A DNA stretch of 64,000 nucleotides, from NCBI RefSeq assembly GCF_015471405.1, contig NZ_BLVZ01000005.1, positions 186,001-250,000 of the forward strand, read 5' to 3'. This document shows, piece after piece, positions 35,269 through 44,748 of this stretch. Under the pieces are notes generated by a model. The model was not told where the DNA came from and searched no databases. It was given only the letters and a program-made list of their open reading frames with translations. The position numbers and the translations under genes were made by a program. How positions within the stretch are numbered: the first letter of the stretch is position 1; each line of letters starts with the position of its first letter. The DNA is from Pseudomonas cichorii. Lineage in GTDB: Bacteria > Pseudomonadota > Gammaproteobacteria > Pseudomonadales > Pseudomonadaceae.

Positions 35269-36900
35269 GTGAGTGAGTTAATTCGCGTACCCGACATCGG
35301 CAACGGTGAAGGTGAAGTCATTGAGTTGCTGGTCAAGGTCGGTGATCGTATCGAAGCCGACCAAAGTATCCTGACCCTTGAATCCGACAAGGCGAGCATG
35401 GAAATCCCTGCTCCCAAGGCCGGCGTCATCAAGGTTCTGAAGGTCAAGCTGGGCGACCGCCTGAAAGAAGGCGACGAGCTGTTTGAACTGGAAGTCGAAG
35501 GCGAAGCTGCTGCTCCGGCCGCTGCTGCCGAACCTGCACCGGCTCCTGCCGCCGCCGAGAAACCGGCCGAAGCTCCAGCCGCTGCACCTGCGCCAGCACC
35601 AGCTGCCAGCGCCACCGTTCAGGACATCCACGTTCCGGATATCGGTTCGTCGGGCAAGGCCAAGATCATCGAAGTTCTGGTCAAGCCAGGCGACAGCATC
35701 CAGGCCGACCAATCGCTGATCACTCTGGAATCCGACAAGGCAAGCATGGAGATCCCGTCTCCTGCCGCTGGCGTGGTCGAGAGCGTCGAAGTCAAGCTGG
35801 AACAGGAAGTCGGCACCGGCGACCTGATCCTGAAACTGAAAATCGCAGGCGCCGCGCCTGCCGCTGCACCAGCTCCGGCTGCCAGCGCTCCGGCAGCGGC
35901 CCCGGCCAAGGCTGAAGCAGCTCCGGCTGCCGCGCCTGCTGCCAAGCCAGAAGCCGCTCCAGCTCCAGCAGCCGCTCAAAGCGGTGCCAAGGTTCACGCA
36001 GGCCCGGCAGTTCGCCAACTGGCTCGCGAGTTCGGCGTCGAGCTGAGCGCTGTCAGCGCAACCGGTCCACACGGCCGCGTGCTGAAAGAAGACGTACAGG
36101 TTTACGTCAAGGCCCAACTGCTGAAGGCCAAGGAAGCACCAGCCGGCGGCGTAAGCGGCGGCACAGGCATCCAGCCGATTCCGGAAGTCGACTTCAGCCG
36201 TTTCGGCGAAATCGAAGAAGTACCGATGACCCGCCTGATGCAACTGGGCGCGAGCGGTCTGCACCGCAGCTGGCTGAACATTCCGCACGTCACGCAATTC
36301 GACCAGGCCGACATCACCGACCTGGAAGCTTTCCGTGTTGCGCAGAAGGCCGCTGCAGAGAAGGCTGGCGTCAAGCTGACCGTTCTGCCACTGCTGCTCA
36401 AGTCCATCGCGCACCTGCTCAAGGAGCTGCCGGACTTCAACGCCTCGCTGGCACCAAGCGGCAAAGCGGTCATCCGCAAGAAATACGTACACATCGGCTT
36501 CGCCGTGGACACCCCGGAAGGCCTGCTGGTCCCTGTGATCCGCGACGTCGACCAGAAAAACCTGCTGCAACTGGCAGCCGAAGCAGCCGCACTGGCTGAA
36601 AAGGCACGCAACAAGAAGCTGACCGCGAACGACATGCAAGGCGCATGCTTCACGATCTCCAGCCTCGGCCACATCGGCGGCACCGGCTTCACGCCGATCG
36701 TCAATGCACCGGAAGTCGCGATCCTGGGCGTTTCCAAGGCAACCATCCAGCCAGTCTGGGACGGCAAAGCCTTCCAGCCGAAACTGATGCTGCCTCTGTC
36801 GCTGTCCTACGATCACCGCGTAATCAACGGCGCGGCTGCTGCCCGCTTCACCAAGCGCTTGAGCGAATTGCTGGCGGATATCCGCACAATCCTGCTGTAA
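35269..36900 (+). CDS. aceF: Pyruvate dehydrogenase E2, dihydrolipoamide acetyltransferase
   Basis: A 543-aa protein starting at GTG with AAGGAG seven bases upstream; the frame is open earlier, but the protein normally begins 'SELIRVPDIGNGEGEV'. It has two lipoyl domains (lysines in 'LESDKASMEIP' near residues 45 and 160), each followed by an Ala/Pro-rich flexible linker. A peripheral-subunit binding domain 'AGPAVRQLAREFGVELSAV' comes next, then the acyltransferase domain with 'SYDHRVINGAAAARF'. The usual HxxxDG reads HRVING (Asn for Asp), as I recall for Azotobacter vinelandii E2p. Two hairpins follow the stop. Confidence 0.97.
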   Translation: MSELIRVPDIGNGEGEVIELLVKVGDRIEADQSILTLESDKASMEIPAPKAGVIKVLKVKLGDRLKEGDELFELEVEGEAAAPAAAAEPAPAPAAAEKPAEAPAAAPAPAPAASATVQDIHVPDIGSSGKAKIIEVLVKPGDSIQADQSLITLESDKASMEIPSPAAGVVESVEVKLEQEVGTGDLILKLKIAGAAPAAAPAPAASAPAAAPAKAEAAPAAAPAAKPEAAPAPAAAQSGAKVHAGPAVRQLAREFGVELSAVSATGPHGRVLKEDVQVYVKAQLLKAKEAPAGGVSGGTGIQPIPEVDFSRFGEIEEVPMTRLMQLGASGLHRSWLNIPHVTQFDQADITDLEAFRVAQKAAAEKAGVKLTVLPLLLKSIAHLLKELPDFNASLAPSGKAVIRKKYVHIGFAVDTPEGLLVPVIRDVDQKNLLQLAAEAAALAEKARNKKLTANDMQGACFTISSLGHIGGTGFTPIVNAPEVAILGVSKATIQPVWDGKAFQPKLMLPLSLSYDHRVINGAAAARFTKRLSELLADIRTILL

Positions 36901-36909
36901 GCCAGAGCA

Positions 36910-36929
36910 GGCCCGCCGCGTGGCGGGCC
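36910..36929 (+). terminator. Strong GC hairpin after aceF
   Basis: GGCCCGCC and GGCGGGCC pair perfectly around a GCGT loop, ten bases after the aceF stop. The following T-content is modest (TTGCTACTTGTTT). Confidence 0.65.
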
Positions 36930-36963
36930 TTGCTACTTGTTTGCGAGCCCACGCTCGAACCTC

Positions 36964-37002
36964 ACCCCGCCTTCAACAGTTTGTTCAAGCGGGGCTTTTT
37001 TT
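36964..37002 (+). terminator. Rho-independent terminator after aceF
   Basis: CCCCGCCTT pairs with AAGCGGGG around a ~13-base loop, followed by seven T residues. This is the best intrinsic terminator near aceF. The rest of the 314-bp gap (to 37214) holds the unrecognised promoter of dipA and no gene that I can support. Confidence 0.8.
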
Positions 37003-37214
37003 GCCTGTTGTCCCGGTTATATACCTCGGCAAAGCCCCCGTTTTCTGAACTGACCGCCTGTATTACCGAGCCAGGTCAACCGACCGACACTTTTATAGCA
37101 CTAAGCCACCGCGCTCTCTTGTAAGCCCGCGCTGCATGATGCAACCTTGCCGTACGCGAAAGTGACAAGGGCCAATGCCCTCACGCGATCAGTATTCCGG
37201 AAGCGAGTTTGTTC

Positions 37215-39908
37215 ATGAAAAGCCAAACCGATGCTGCCGGCAGAACGGCAGCCGAGGTAGTAACGCAATTGCCGGTGCCTTCGCGCCTGGGCATGCTGCG
37301 TTTCGAGCGGCTTAATGAAGCCAATTGGGCGCTGCTGTTTCTCGATCCTAACTGCGAAAAACAGTTCGGCCTGCCTGCCGTGGAACTCTGCGCCCTGATC
37401 GGTTCGCCCTACGCCAGCCTGATGGAGCCGGAGGCGCGCTATCAGCTGCATGACGAGATCCAGCTACAACTGGCATCCGCTCCGTTTTATCTGGTCCGCT
37501 ATACGCTGCACACCCCCAAAGGCCCGCTGGGTCTTCTGGAAATCGGTGAAGCCTACAAACAACACAATCGTCATCTGCTGCGCGGGTATTTCCTGGTCGT
37601 CGAAGGGCTGCTTGCCGAAAGTGAACAGACGTTCGGCCCGGATCTGGAAACCCAGAACTCACGCCTGCAGATTGCTCTGGAACTCAATCAGCGTGCGCAG
37701 CGTGACCAGCTCGCTCATCTGGAGCGTGTCCGCGCTCAGCAAGAGCTGATCCTGCGCCTGACACGCCATCGCTACAACACTGCCAACTCGGTGCTTGAAG
37801 CCGCAGAACTGATCACCAAAAGCGCCTGTGATATCTACGATGTCGACCGTGTCGGTATCTGGAGCCTCCACGAGCAGCGTATGGAGTCGATTGCCGACTA
37901 TCACCGGCAAAGCTGCGATTATCAGGTGCGAAAACCACTTGATATCAGTCAGTACCCCAATTATCTGGACGCCTTGCACAACAGCCGGGCAATCGATGTC
38001 AGCAACGTGCAGAACGATCCACGCACTCGCGAGATCGCCGACACTCTCTTGCCACAAGGCATCAATGCCATCCTGGACGCCAGTATCCGCATCGATGGCC
38101 AGGTCGTCGGTGTTCTGTGCCTTGAGCAGACCGGCTCGACCCGAGAGTGGCAACCTGACGAAATAACCTTTGCCGGCGAGCTGGCCGACCAGTTCGCGCA
38201 AGTCATCAACAACCACAGCCGACGTGCCGCAACCAACGCGCTGTACCTGTTCCAGCGTGCCGTCGAGCAAAGCGCCAACGCCTTCCTGCTGGTCAACTGC
38301 GACGGCGTGGTCGAGTACGTCAACCCAAGCTTCACGGCCATCACCCAGTACAGTTCCGAAGAAGTTCACGGCCACAAGCTGTCGGAACTGCCGGCGCTGG
38401 AAAACCTCAATGCATTGCTGCTCGACGCCAACTCCAGCCTGACCAAAAGCAACAGCTGGCAAGGCGAGTTCAAGAGCCGTCGCAAGAACCTGGAACCCTA
38501 CTGGGGCCAGCTGTCGATTTCCAAGGTCTATGGCGACAACCGCGAGTTGACGCACTACATCGGCATTTACGAAGACATCACCCAGAGCAAACTCGCGCAG
38601 CAGCGCATCGAGCGCCTGGCTTACACCGACAACCTGACTAACCTGGGCAACCGGCCAGCCTTCATCCGCAATCTGGATGAGCGCTTCGCCAGAGACAGCG
38701 ATACGCCCATGAGCCTGTTGCTGGTGGATATCGACAACTTCAAGCGAATCAACGACAGCCTGGGCCATCAGACGGGCGACAAGCTGCTGATCAGCCTGGC
38801 TCGCCGCCTGCGCAATACCCTCAGCCCGTCCGACATACTGGCGCGGTTTGCCAGTAACGAGTTTGCCGTGCTGCTCGACCAGAGCGGGCTTGAAGCCGGG
38901 CAGAACGTTGCCAGTCAGGTGCTGGCGACTCTGGACAAACCTATGTTCGTCGATAACCAGCTCATCAGCGTCACCGGTTCAGTCGGCCTGGCCTGCGCGC
39001 CGCTGCATGGCCGCGACCCGCAGACCCTGATGAAAAACGCCGGTCTGGCGCTGCACAAGGCCAAAGCCAACGGCAAGCATCAGGTTCAGGTCTTCACCGA
39101 AGCGCTCAACGCCGAAGCCAGTTACAAACTGTTCGTCGAGAACAACCTGCGTCGAGCCCTGACCCAGAATGAACTCGAAGTCTTCTACCAGCCCAAACTG
39201 TGCCTGCGCAGCGGCCGTCTGCTGGGCATGGAAGCCCTGTTGCGCTGGAACCACCCGGAAAAAGGCATGATCCGGCCGGACCAGTTCATCAGCGTTGCCG
39301 AAGAAACCGGCCTGATCATTCCAATCGGCAAGTGGGTGGCACGTCAGTCCTGCCGCATGAGCAAAGCGCTGACTGCTGCCGGATTCGGTAACTTGCAGGT
39401 GGCGATCAATGTCTCGCCCAAGCAGTTCTCCGACCCGGACCTGGTCTCTTCCATCGCCTCGATTCTTGAAGAAGAAGCACTCGATGCGTCTCTGCTGGAA
39501 CTGGAACTGACCGAAGGCCTGCTGCTGGAAGCCACCGAAGACACTCGCCAGCAACTCGACTCGCTGAAAAAACTGGGCCTGTCGCTGGCGATGGATGACT
39601 TCGGTACAGGCTATTCGTCCTTCAGTTACCTGAAGAAATTCCCCATCGATGTGATCAAGATCGACCGCAGTTTCATCCGCGATATTCCGGATGACGAGGA
39701 CGACATGGAAATCACCTCGGCGGTGATCGCCATGGCCCACAACCTCAAGCTCAAAGTCGTGGCCGAAGGCATAGAAACCGCGGCTCAATTGAAGTTTCTG
39801 CGCCGCCATCGCTGCGACGTGGGCCAGGGCTATCTGTTCGACAAGCCGATCCCCGGCGAAGAACTGATCGAAAAACTGCAACGCTACCCGCGCCGACCGT
39901 CGGCCTGA
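37215..39908 (+). CDS. dipA: Cyclic-di-GMP phosphodiesterase, GAF-PAS-GGDEF-EAL
   Basis: An 897-aa protein with no obvious membrane segment. A GAF-like domain covers ~185-335 and a PAS domain ~340-460. The GGDEF domain reads ASNEF at 546-550, so the cyclase site is lost. The EAL domain keeps 'MEALLRW' (EAL at 673-675), 'INVSPKQF', 'ELTEGLLLE', '[14 protein letters not shown]' and 'VVAEGIET', all metal and substrate residues. It should degrade c-di-GMP. The place directly after aceEF and before msrA matches PA5017 DipA, a dispersion-inducing phosphodiesterase. ATG 37215 is preferred over a TTG two codons earlier. Confidence 0.92.
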   Translation: MKSQTDAAGRTAAEVVTQLPVPSRLGMLRFERLNEANWALLFLDPNCEKQFGLPAVELCALIGSPYASLMEPEARYQLHDEIQLQLASAPFYLVRYTLHTPKGPLGLLEIGEAYKQHNRHLLRGYFLVVEGLLAESEQTFGPDLETQNSRLQIALELNQRAQRDQLAHLERVRAQQELILRLTRHRYNTANSVLEAAELITKSACDIYDVDRVGIWSLHEQRMESIADYHRQSCDYQVRKPLDISQYPNYLDALHNSRAIDVSNVQNDPRTREIADTLLPQGINAILDASIRIDGQVVGVLCLEQTGSTREWQPDEITFAGELADQFAQVINNHSRRAATNALYLFQRAVEQSANAFLLVNCDGVVEYVNPSFTAITQYSSEEVHGHKLSELPALENLNALLLDANSSLTKSNSWQGEFKSRRKNLEPYWGQLSISKVYGDNRELTHYIGIYEDITQSKLAQQRIERLAYTDNLTNLGNRPAFIRNLDERFARDSDTPMSLLLVDIDNFKRINDSLGHQTGDKLLISLARRLRNTLSPSDILARFASNEFAVLLDQSGLEAGQNVASQVLATLDKPMFVDNQLISVTGSVGLACAPLHGRDPQTLMKNAGLALHKAKANGKHQVQVFTEALNAEASYKLFVENNLRRALTQNELEVFYQPKLCLRSGRLLGMEALLRWNHPEKGMIRPDQFISVAEETGLIIPIGKWVARQSCRMSKALTAAGFGNLQVAINVSPKQFSDPDLVSSIASILEEEALDASLLELELTEGLLLEATEDTRQQLDSLKKLGLSLAMDDFGTGYSSFSYLKKFPIDVIKIDRSFIRDIPDDEDDMEITSAVIAMAHNLKLKVVAEGIETAAQLKFLRRHRCDVGQGYLFDKPIPGEELIEKLQRYPRRPSA

Positions 39909-39997
39909 CCCCCCTTCCCTGTACACCGGACTCTCGGGCACACTGTCGGACTGTTTATCCCTCTAATCTGTTTTCACTTATCGAGAGGATATGGTTC

Positions 39998-40645
39998 ATG
40001 ACTCTTCGCTCGGAAATTCTAGTGAACAAAAATGTACTCCCTACCGCCCAGCAAGCACTGCCAGGCCGTGAAACACCTATCGCCGTTCCGGAACAGCACT
40101 TCGTCAACGGCAACCCATTGCTGGGGCCATTCTCGGGCACGGTTGAGTTCGCGATCTTCGGCATGGGTTGCTTCTGGGGCGCGGAACGACGCCTATGGCA
40201 ACAACCTGGCGTGGTCAGCACCGCTGTGGGCTATGCAGGCGGCATGACACCAAACCCTACCTATGAAGAAGTCTGCTCGGGCCTGACCGGCCATAGCGAA
40301 GTGGTTCTGGTGGTGTATGAGCCAGAGGAGATCAGCTACGAATCGCTGCTCAAGACATTCTGGGAAGCGCACAACCCGACCCAGGGCATGCGTCAGGGCA
40401 ACGATATCGGCACTCAGTACCGTTCGGTGATCTACTGCACCAAGCCAGAACAGCTCGATGCAGCCAAAGCCAGCGAAAAAGCCTTCCAGGCCGAGTTGAG
40501 CAAAGCCGGGCTGGGCGAGATCACCACCGAAATCGACCAGGCTCCGACCTTCTACTACGCCGAAGCGTACCACCAGCAATACCTGGCCAAGAACCCACAG
40601 GGTTATTGCGGACTGGGCGGGACAGGCGTCTGTTTGCCGGCGTAG
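39998..40645 (+). CDS. msrA: Peptide methionine sulfoxide reductase A
   Basis: A 215-aa protein with the catalytic '[14 protein letters not shown]' (nucleophilic Cys), '[25 protein letters not shown]' and '[23 protein letters not shown]'. The C-terminal resolving cysteines are in '[14 protein letters not shown]'. It reduces methionine-S-sulfoxide in proteins with thioredoxin. The 40-residue N-terminal extension before the core is normal in Pseudomonas MsrA. A repeat follows the stop directly. Confidence 0.96.
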   Translation: MTLRSEILVNKNVLPTAQQALPGRETPIAVPEQHFVNGNPLLGPFSGTVEFAIFGMGCFWGAERRLWQQPGVVSTAVGYAGGMTPNPTYEEVCSGLTGHSEVVLVVYEPEEISYESLLKTFWEAHNPTQGMRQGNDIGTQYRSVIYCTKPEQLDAAKASEKAFQAELSKAGLGEITTEIDQAPTFYYAEAYHQQYLAKNPQGYCGLGGTGVCLPA

Positions 40646-40722
40646 CCGGAAGCTAAAAGCCGCAAGCTGCAAGCTGCAAGCGCTTTTAACTTGAAGCTTG
40701 CGGCTTACAGCTTGCAGCTCCC
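40646..40722. repeat. Inverted repeat of AAGCTGCAAGC type
   Basis: Tandem AGCTGCAAGCTGCAAGC on the left pairs with AAGCTTGCGGCTTACAGCTTGCAGCT on the right in part. It lies between the convergent msrA and rlmJ genes. It is related to the element at 50794-50879. Confidence 0.75.
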
Positions 40723-40724
40723 CC

Positions 40725-41561
40725 CTATTCCGCTATCAACCAATCCATCTTCCAGCCACCCTGGGTCTGTCCCAGTTTCGCGGCCAGGTAAGGCATCAGT
40801 TCGCGCAGTTCCTCTTCAAGCCCCCAAGGCGGGTTGGCGATCGCGAGACCTGAGCCGTTTAGGCTTGCGGGGGTGTCCAGTGGGTGAACATACAGCTCGA
40901 CGCGCAGGAGCTTCGGCGCGCCGGTTTCGGCCAGGTCCTGGTAGAAGCGCTTGAGCTGGCGCTGGTCCTTGACGGGATACCAGATCGCAGCAACAGTCTG
41001 GCGCATGCGGCCGATGGCTTCCTTGAGGGCGACCGCACAGCGTTTCATCTCATCAAGCTGCTCGAAAGGCGGGTCAATCAGCATCACCGCACGCTTTTCG
41101 GCAACCGGCAGCAAGGCTCGCGGAACATGCCAGCCTTCACCCAGATGTACGGCAACCCGACGATCACCCTTCATGTTTTCCTTGAGCAACTGCCCGTCCT
41201 GAGGGTGCTTCTCGTTGAGCAGCACGCGCTCACGTTCACGGGTCAGGCGACGGGCCAGTTCCGGTGATCCGGGGTAATAGCGCAGTTCGCCATCGGGGTT
41301 CATGTCGTGCAGCACTTGCAGGTAATCGGCGGCCAGCGCAGGCAGGTCCGGCGCGTTCCACAGGCGCCCGATACCTTCCAGCCATTCACCGGTGCGGGTG
41401 GCCTGATCGCCCTTGAGATCGTAAAGCCCCAGCCCCGCGTGGGTGTCGAGGTAGGCGAAAGGTTGCTCCTTGCGCGCCATGAGGGCGATCAAGCGAGTCA
41501 GGGTCAGGTGTTTGAACACATCGGCATGGTTGCCAGCGTGGAAGGCGTGACGGTAATTCAT
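40725..41561 (-). CDS. rlmJ: 23S rRNA (adenine(2030)-N6)-methyltransferase
   Basis: A 278-aa protein beginning 'MNYRHAFHAGNHADVFKHLTL', the RlmJ (YhiR/ComJ) N-terminus, at an ATG preceded by AGGAG; the open frame further upstream is not conserved. The catalytic N6-adenine methyltransferase motif is 'MLIDPPFEQLDE' (DPPF), and 'DTHAGLGLYDL' is the SAM-binding loop. 'GLAIANPPWGLEEEL' lies near the C-terminus. It methylates A2030 of 23S rRNA. Confidence 0.95.
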   Translation of the reverse strand: MNYRHAFHAGNHADVFKHLTLTRLIALMARKEQPFAYLDTHAGLGLYDLKGDQATRTGEWLEGIGRLWNAPDLPALAADYLQVLHDMNPDGELRYYPGSPELARRLTRERERVLLNEKHPQDGQLLKENMKGDRRVAVHLGEGWHVPRALLPVAEKRAVMLIDPPFEQLDEMKRCAVALKEAIGRMRQTVAAIWYPVKDQRQLKRFYQDLAETGAPKLLRVELYVHPLDTPASLNGSGLAIANPPWGLEEELRELMPYLAAKLGQTQGGWKMDWLIAE

Positions 41562-41692
41562 GGCAGCTCCTGGAAGGCTGCGCAGTTTAGCAAAACTCGG
41601 GCGGGAACAAGACAGTGCTTTCAAGGGTAAGGGTGAATGGCTTTAATCACCCTTCCGGTAAGTTGCGCTTTACAAGATCCAGCATTGCCACA

Positions 41693-42661
41693 CTACAAGG
41701 CATAAATGGAAATCCACTTCCTGTCAGGATGAGTGGTATAGAGACGATTACCCTGACGGTTCAAGACAGCGTCCCCTACAGAGTGAAAGAAGTCGATGCG
41801 CGTCGCTGTTTTCTCCGTCGTATCGACTCTATACAAATCAAAATTACAGGAATGAATGGCGTACACATACTTATCGTCCGCTGTTCCCCCGATGATATTG
41901 ACCGGGTAACCCCGTGAACCAAACTCCAGTGTGTACAGGATCTTGTGAGTTGCCGTGTCCGTCACAAACATCTCATCAAAACCGCCGACATAAAGCTGTC
42001 TGCCATCCGAACTGACTGCCATGGAGCAGGGATTTCTGAAACCTGGAATATCCACTTGCGAATAATCCCGTGTATCAATCATCGCTACGGCACTGTCGGG
42101 ATCATCGGCAAGTTCTGAAGCATAGATGTAGTGCCCATCCGGGCTGACTGCCATGACCAGAGCCGCATTCGACATTCTGCCCAGGTCAAAATTACTCTCG
42201 GCATTGTAATCAACGGCATCCACCATGCGGATAAGACCGCCCGGCGCGTAACGGAAAGACAAGCATATAAAACTCCCGTCCGGGCTGGCCGCAATTCTAT
42301 CGACCCCCTCCGAATCGAGGATAGCGACGAGCTTGTTGCGCTGGATATCAATGACAGAGCATTCATCTTCCCCGGCCACATAGAGCTTGCGTCCATCCGG
42401 GCTGACAGCCACATCGCCCACACAGCCTCTCTGCAGGCTGGATACAACTTCACGGCTGTCAATATCGATAAAACTGACCCGACTCCCGTCTTCATGAGAG
42501 ACAAAAAGCATCGTGTCATCAGGGCTTACATCTATCTCCTTGGGTGCGAAACTCAAAGGAATACTGGCAAGAAGTCTTGCCTCATGCGGAGGTGATAGCG
42601 GAAAGGGAAACTCTGTTCTTTGGCTTGGAAAAACCGTGCCTGGAAATATTTTTCTTTGCAT
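41693..42661 (-). CDS. Beta-propeller protein with YVTN-type blades, function unknown
   Basis: A 322-aa protein built of repeated ~40-residue blades with 'SPDGRKLYVAG', 'SPDGHYIYASE', 'SSDGRQLYVGG' and 'TADDKYVYAI', probably six or seven. There is no signal peptide or lipobox; an in-frame stop lies directly before the ATG, so the start cannot be further upstream. The ribosome-binding site is weak. Similar propellers occur as isolated accessory genes in plant-associated pseudomonads. Nothing nearby explains its job. Base use looks lower in GC than in the neighbours. Confidence 0.7.
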   Translation of the reverse strand: MQRKIFPGTVFPSQRTEFPFPLSPPHEARLLASIPLSFAPKEIDVSPDDTMLFVSHEDGSRVSFIDIDSREVVSSLQRGCVGDVAVSPDGRKLYVAGEDECSVIDIQRNKLVAILDSEGVDRIAASPDGSFICLSFRYAPGGLIRMVDAVDYNAESNFDLGRMSNAALVMAVSPDGHYIYASELADDPDSAVAMIDTRDYSQVDIPGFRNPCSMAVSSDGRQLYVGGFDEMFVTDTATHKILYTLEFGSRGYPVNIIGGTADDKYVYAIHSCNFDLYRVDTTEKTATRIDFFHSVGDAVLNRQGNRLYTTHPDRKWISIYAL

Positions 42662-43021
42662 TTAACCCACCAATCCCTTGGCCTGTTCAGACCATCATTC
42701 GAGAAAACAGGTGCTGCCTTTAAAGCGTCAAGCATTAGCCAATCAATCATGTGCTTCACTGGATGAGTCATTACCCAGTCGAGCCCTCCTTTTTAGCCAG
42801 AAATAACAGGGGATTATTGAATACCCAAGGCGATAAGTTGGGTACTGTCAGAAATGACAGGTGAAACGAAAAAAACCGACCATTGATCGACTTTCCTCTG
42901 ATAGAACCTGACTGAAAACGACATGCTCGTAGGTAATCGAGCCATTCACTGCAAGCGGGGTTGATGCGGCAGCAGCGCACTACCAGAATCGAGGCCTTAC
43001 CCGATCAAAGGAACACTCGTC
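42662..43021. other. Accessory intergenic stretch without a supported gene
   Basis: 360 bp of lower GC between the beta-propeller gene and the 86-aa gene. Two short minus-strand frames (42553-42771 and 42771-42980) are open, but lack coding support. A run AAAAAAA with ACAGGTGAAACG and a few short inverted repeats (CTGTCAGAAATGACAG at about 42846) are visible. Confidence 0.5.
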
Positions 43022-43282
43022 ATGATGCATGCGGATTTGATTGATCAAGAAGACTTGCTGAGCCAGCTCAGGGCACTGGGGTTTGAGATGCCCAGTGGCG
43101 CAACAGCCGAGCAGGCCTGTACGCAAGCGGTGTGTGGCCTGACCGATGAACGCGCAACAGCCTTGCGGCGTCTGGTCGAACAATTGCTGACCGGCAGTGC
43201 AACCATATTGCCAGCGGTACGTCAGGCCATCGATCAGCAATTGCTGCCAGCACTGGCGACCTATAAACAGAATCACGGCTAA
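43022..43282 (+). CDS. Small conserved-looking protein of unknown function
   Basis: An 86-aa acidic, helical protein with two cysteines near residues 28 and 34, and no signal or membrane segment. AAGGAA stands eight bases before the first ATG, which is followed at once by a second ATG. It ends about 45 bp before the convergent gbcB stop. I do not recognise a family; a gene of this sort beside gbcB seems plausible in Pseudomonas. Confidence 0.6.
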   Translation: MMHADLIDQEDLLSQLRALGFEMPSGATAEQACTQAVCGLTDERATALRRLVEQLLTGSATILPAVRQAIDQQLLPALATYKQNHG

Positions 43283-43327
43283 AGCAGGAAAGAAACCGGG
43301 CGCATGCTCGATGCGCCCTCTGTGGAA

Positions 43328-44428
43328 TCAATACTCGATCCGCACATCCCCCTTGGGCACGCTACAGCACGACAGGATGTAACCTTCTTCGACATCCTCG
43401 TCGGTAATCCCGCCATTGTGCTCCATCTCTACTTCGCCACTGAGTTTCATGACCTTGCAGGTTCCGCAGATGCCCATGCCGCAGGCCTTGGGAATCATCA
43501 GGCCCAGCTTGGAAGCCGCTGCATGGACGGTTTCGCCCGGCGCGACGCGGATACTCTTGCCGGTGTCGGTGAACTCAACCTGATGCAGGTCAGCCAGATC
43601 GATATCCGGCGCATCCGCAGCGATCTCGGCATGTTCCACGGCCTCGGCGCGGACTTCCGGTGGCGTCGCGCCAAACGACTCTTCATGGTACTGCGCCATG
43701 TTGAAGCCGCTTTCCTGCAACATGCGCTTGACCGCACTCATGTACGGCGTCGGCCCACAACAGAACACCTCGCGATCCTTGTAGTCCGGCGCCATCAGCT
43801 CCAGCATTCTCTGGTTCAGGTAACCGCGATAACCGGCCCATGGCTCGCCGAGGCCGTGCTTCTCACAGATCAGGTGCAGGCTGAAGTTATCGATCCGCGA
43901 AGCCATGTGTTCCAGCTCGCGGTGATAGATGATGTCCTTGGGTGAGCGGGCGCTGTGTACGAACACCATGTCGACATTGGCGTTGGTGTCGTAGAACCAG
44001 CGGGCCATGGACATGACCGGGGTGATGCCGACGCCACCGCTCAGGTAGAGAATCTTCGGGTTCGGGAAGTCGATGGCATTGAACAACCCGACCGGCCCGT
44101 GTACCGCCAGCTCCTGGCCTTCATGCAGCGTATCGTGCAGGTAATTGGAAACCTTGCCGCCCGGCACGCGCTTGACGGTGATGGAGAAACTGTACGGCAC
44201 CGACGGCGAGCTGGAAATGGTGTATGAGCGCATGATGGGCAGGCCATCGATTTCCAGCTCCAGGGTAACGAACTGGCCCGGCTTGAAAAAGAACAGGATC
44301 GGCTGGTCGGCCATGAAGCAGAAGGTCCGCACATCCCAGGTTTCCTGGATCACCTTGACGACGCGCACAAGATGGCGGCCATTGGCCCATGTCTGGGTGG
44401 TTACCGGGTTGAGAAAGCTCTGGGACAT
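43328..44428 (-). CDS. gbcB: Glycine betaine demethylase, reductase subunit
   Basis: A 366-aa reductase with an FAD-binding part ('PIMRSYTISSSPS'), an NAD part ('ILYLSGGVGITPVMSMARWF' and 'FCCGPTPYMSAVKRML') and a C-terminal plant-type [2Fe-2S] ferredoxin domain ('CGMGICGTCKVMKLSG', then a distal 'LSCC'). It passes electrons from NAD(P)H to the Rieske oxygenase GbcA, with which it is divergent. Together they remove a methyl group from glycine betaine to give dimethylglycine. In P. aeruginosa this is PA5411, controlled by GbdR. Confidence 0.94.
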   Translation of the reverse strand: MSQSFLNPVTTQTWANGRHLVRVVKVIQETWDVRTFCFMADQPILFFFKPGQFVTLELEIDGLPIMRSYTISSSPSVPYSFSITVKRVPGGKVSNYLHDTLHEGQELAVHGPVGLFNAIDFPNPKILYLSGGVGITPVMSMARWFYDTNANVDMVFVHSARSPKDIIYHRELEHMASRIDNFSLHLICEKHGLGEPWAGYRGYLNQRMLELMAPDYKDREVFCCGPTPYMSAVKRMLQESGFNMAQYHEESFGATPPEVRAEAVEHAEIAADAPDIDLADLHQVEFTDTGKSIRVAPGETVHAAASKLGLMIPKACGMGICGTCKVMKLSGEVEMEHNGGITDEDVEEGYILSCCSVPKGDVRIEY

Positions 44429-44748
44429 ACTTGATCTCCACGACCGACTGTCGGCCTTTTATGATGGGGATTCTGCGTAACGCGCAGGAGGCGCATTTAC
44501 CTATCAACGACATTCACGTACTTACGGCGACCAGCCCCCATAGACCGTGGCTTCCCTAGTCGGGAACGGATTCGGCCATGTCGCCCATGGATAAGGTTCA
44601 GTCCGCGCCCAGCTCCACACTCCGGAACAGCCACGAAAGAATTCACAAGCATGAGCGATCCCGAATCGTCTTGCGTGCAGTGCTGCAAAGAACCGTATTA
44701 GCCACATTCGCAGGCCGCCATAGATGCGGTCATGAGGGAACTTGAAAA
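44429..44748. promoter_or_regulatory. Divergent gbcB-gbcA promoter region
   Basis: 320 bp with no supported gene. It must hold both promoters and, by analogy with P. aeruginosa, the site for the AraC-type activator GbdR. GGCGACC (~44527) and TGTCGCC (~44579) form a loose inverted pair that might be relevant. I could not assign -10/-35 boxes. Confidence 0.4.

Noticed and set aside
42553..42980. Two short minus-strand frames (72 and 69 aa) upstream of the beta-propeller gene
   Set aside because: They overlap the propeller's 5' end or each other's edges, lack a good ribosome-binding site, and show no family features. A frameshifted remnant is possible but not shown.
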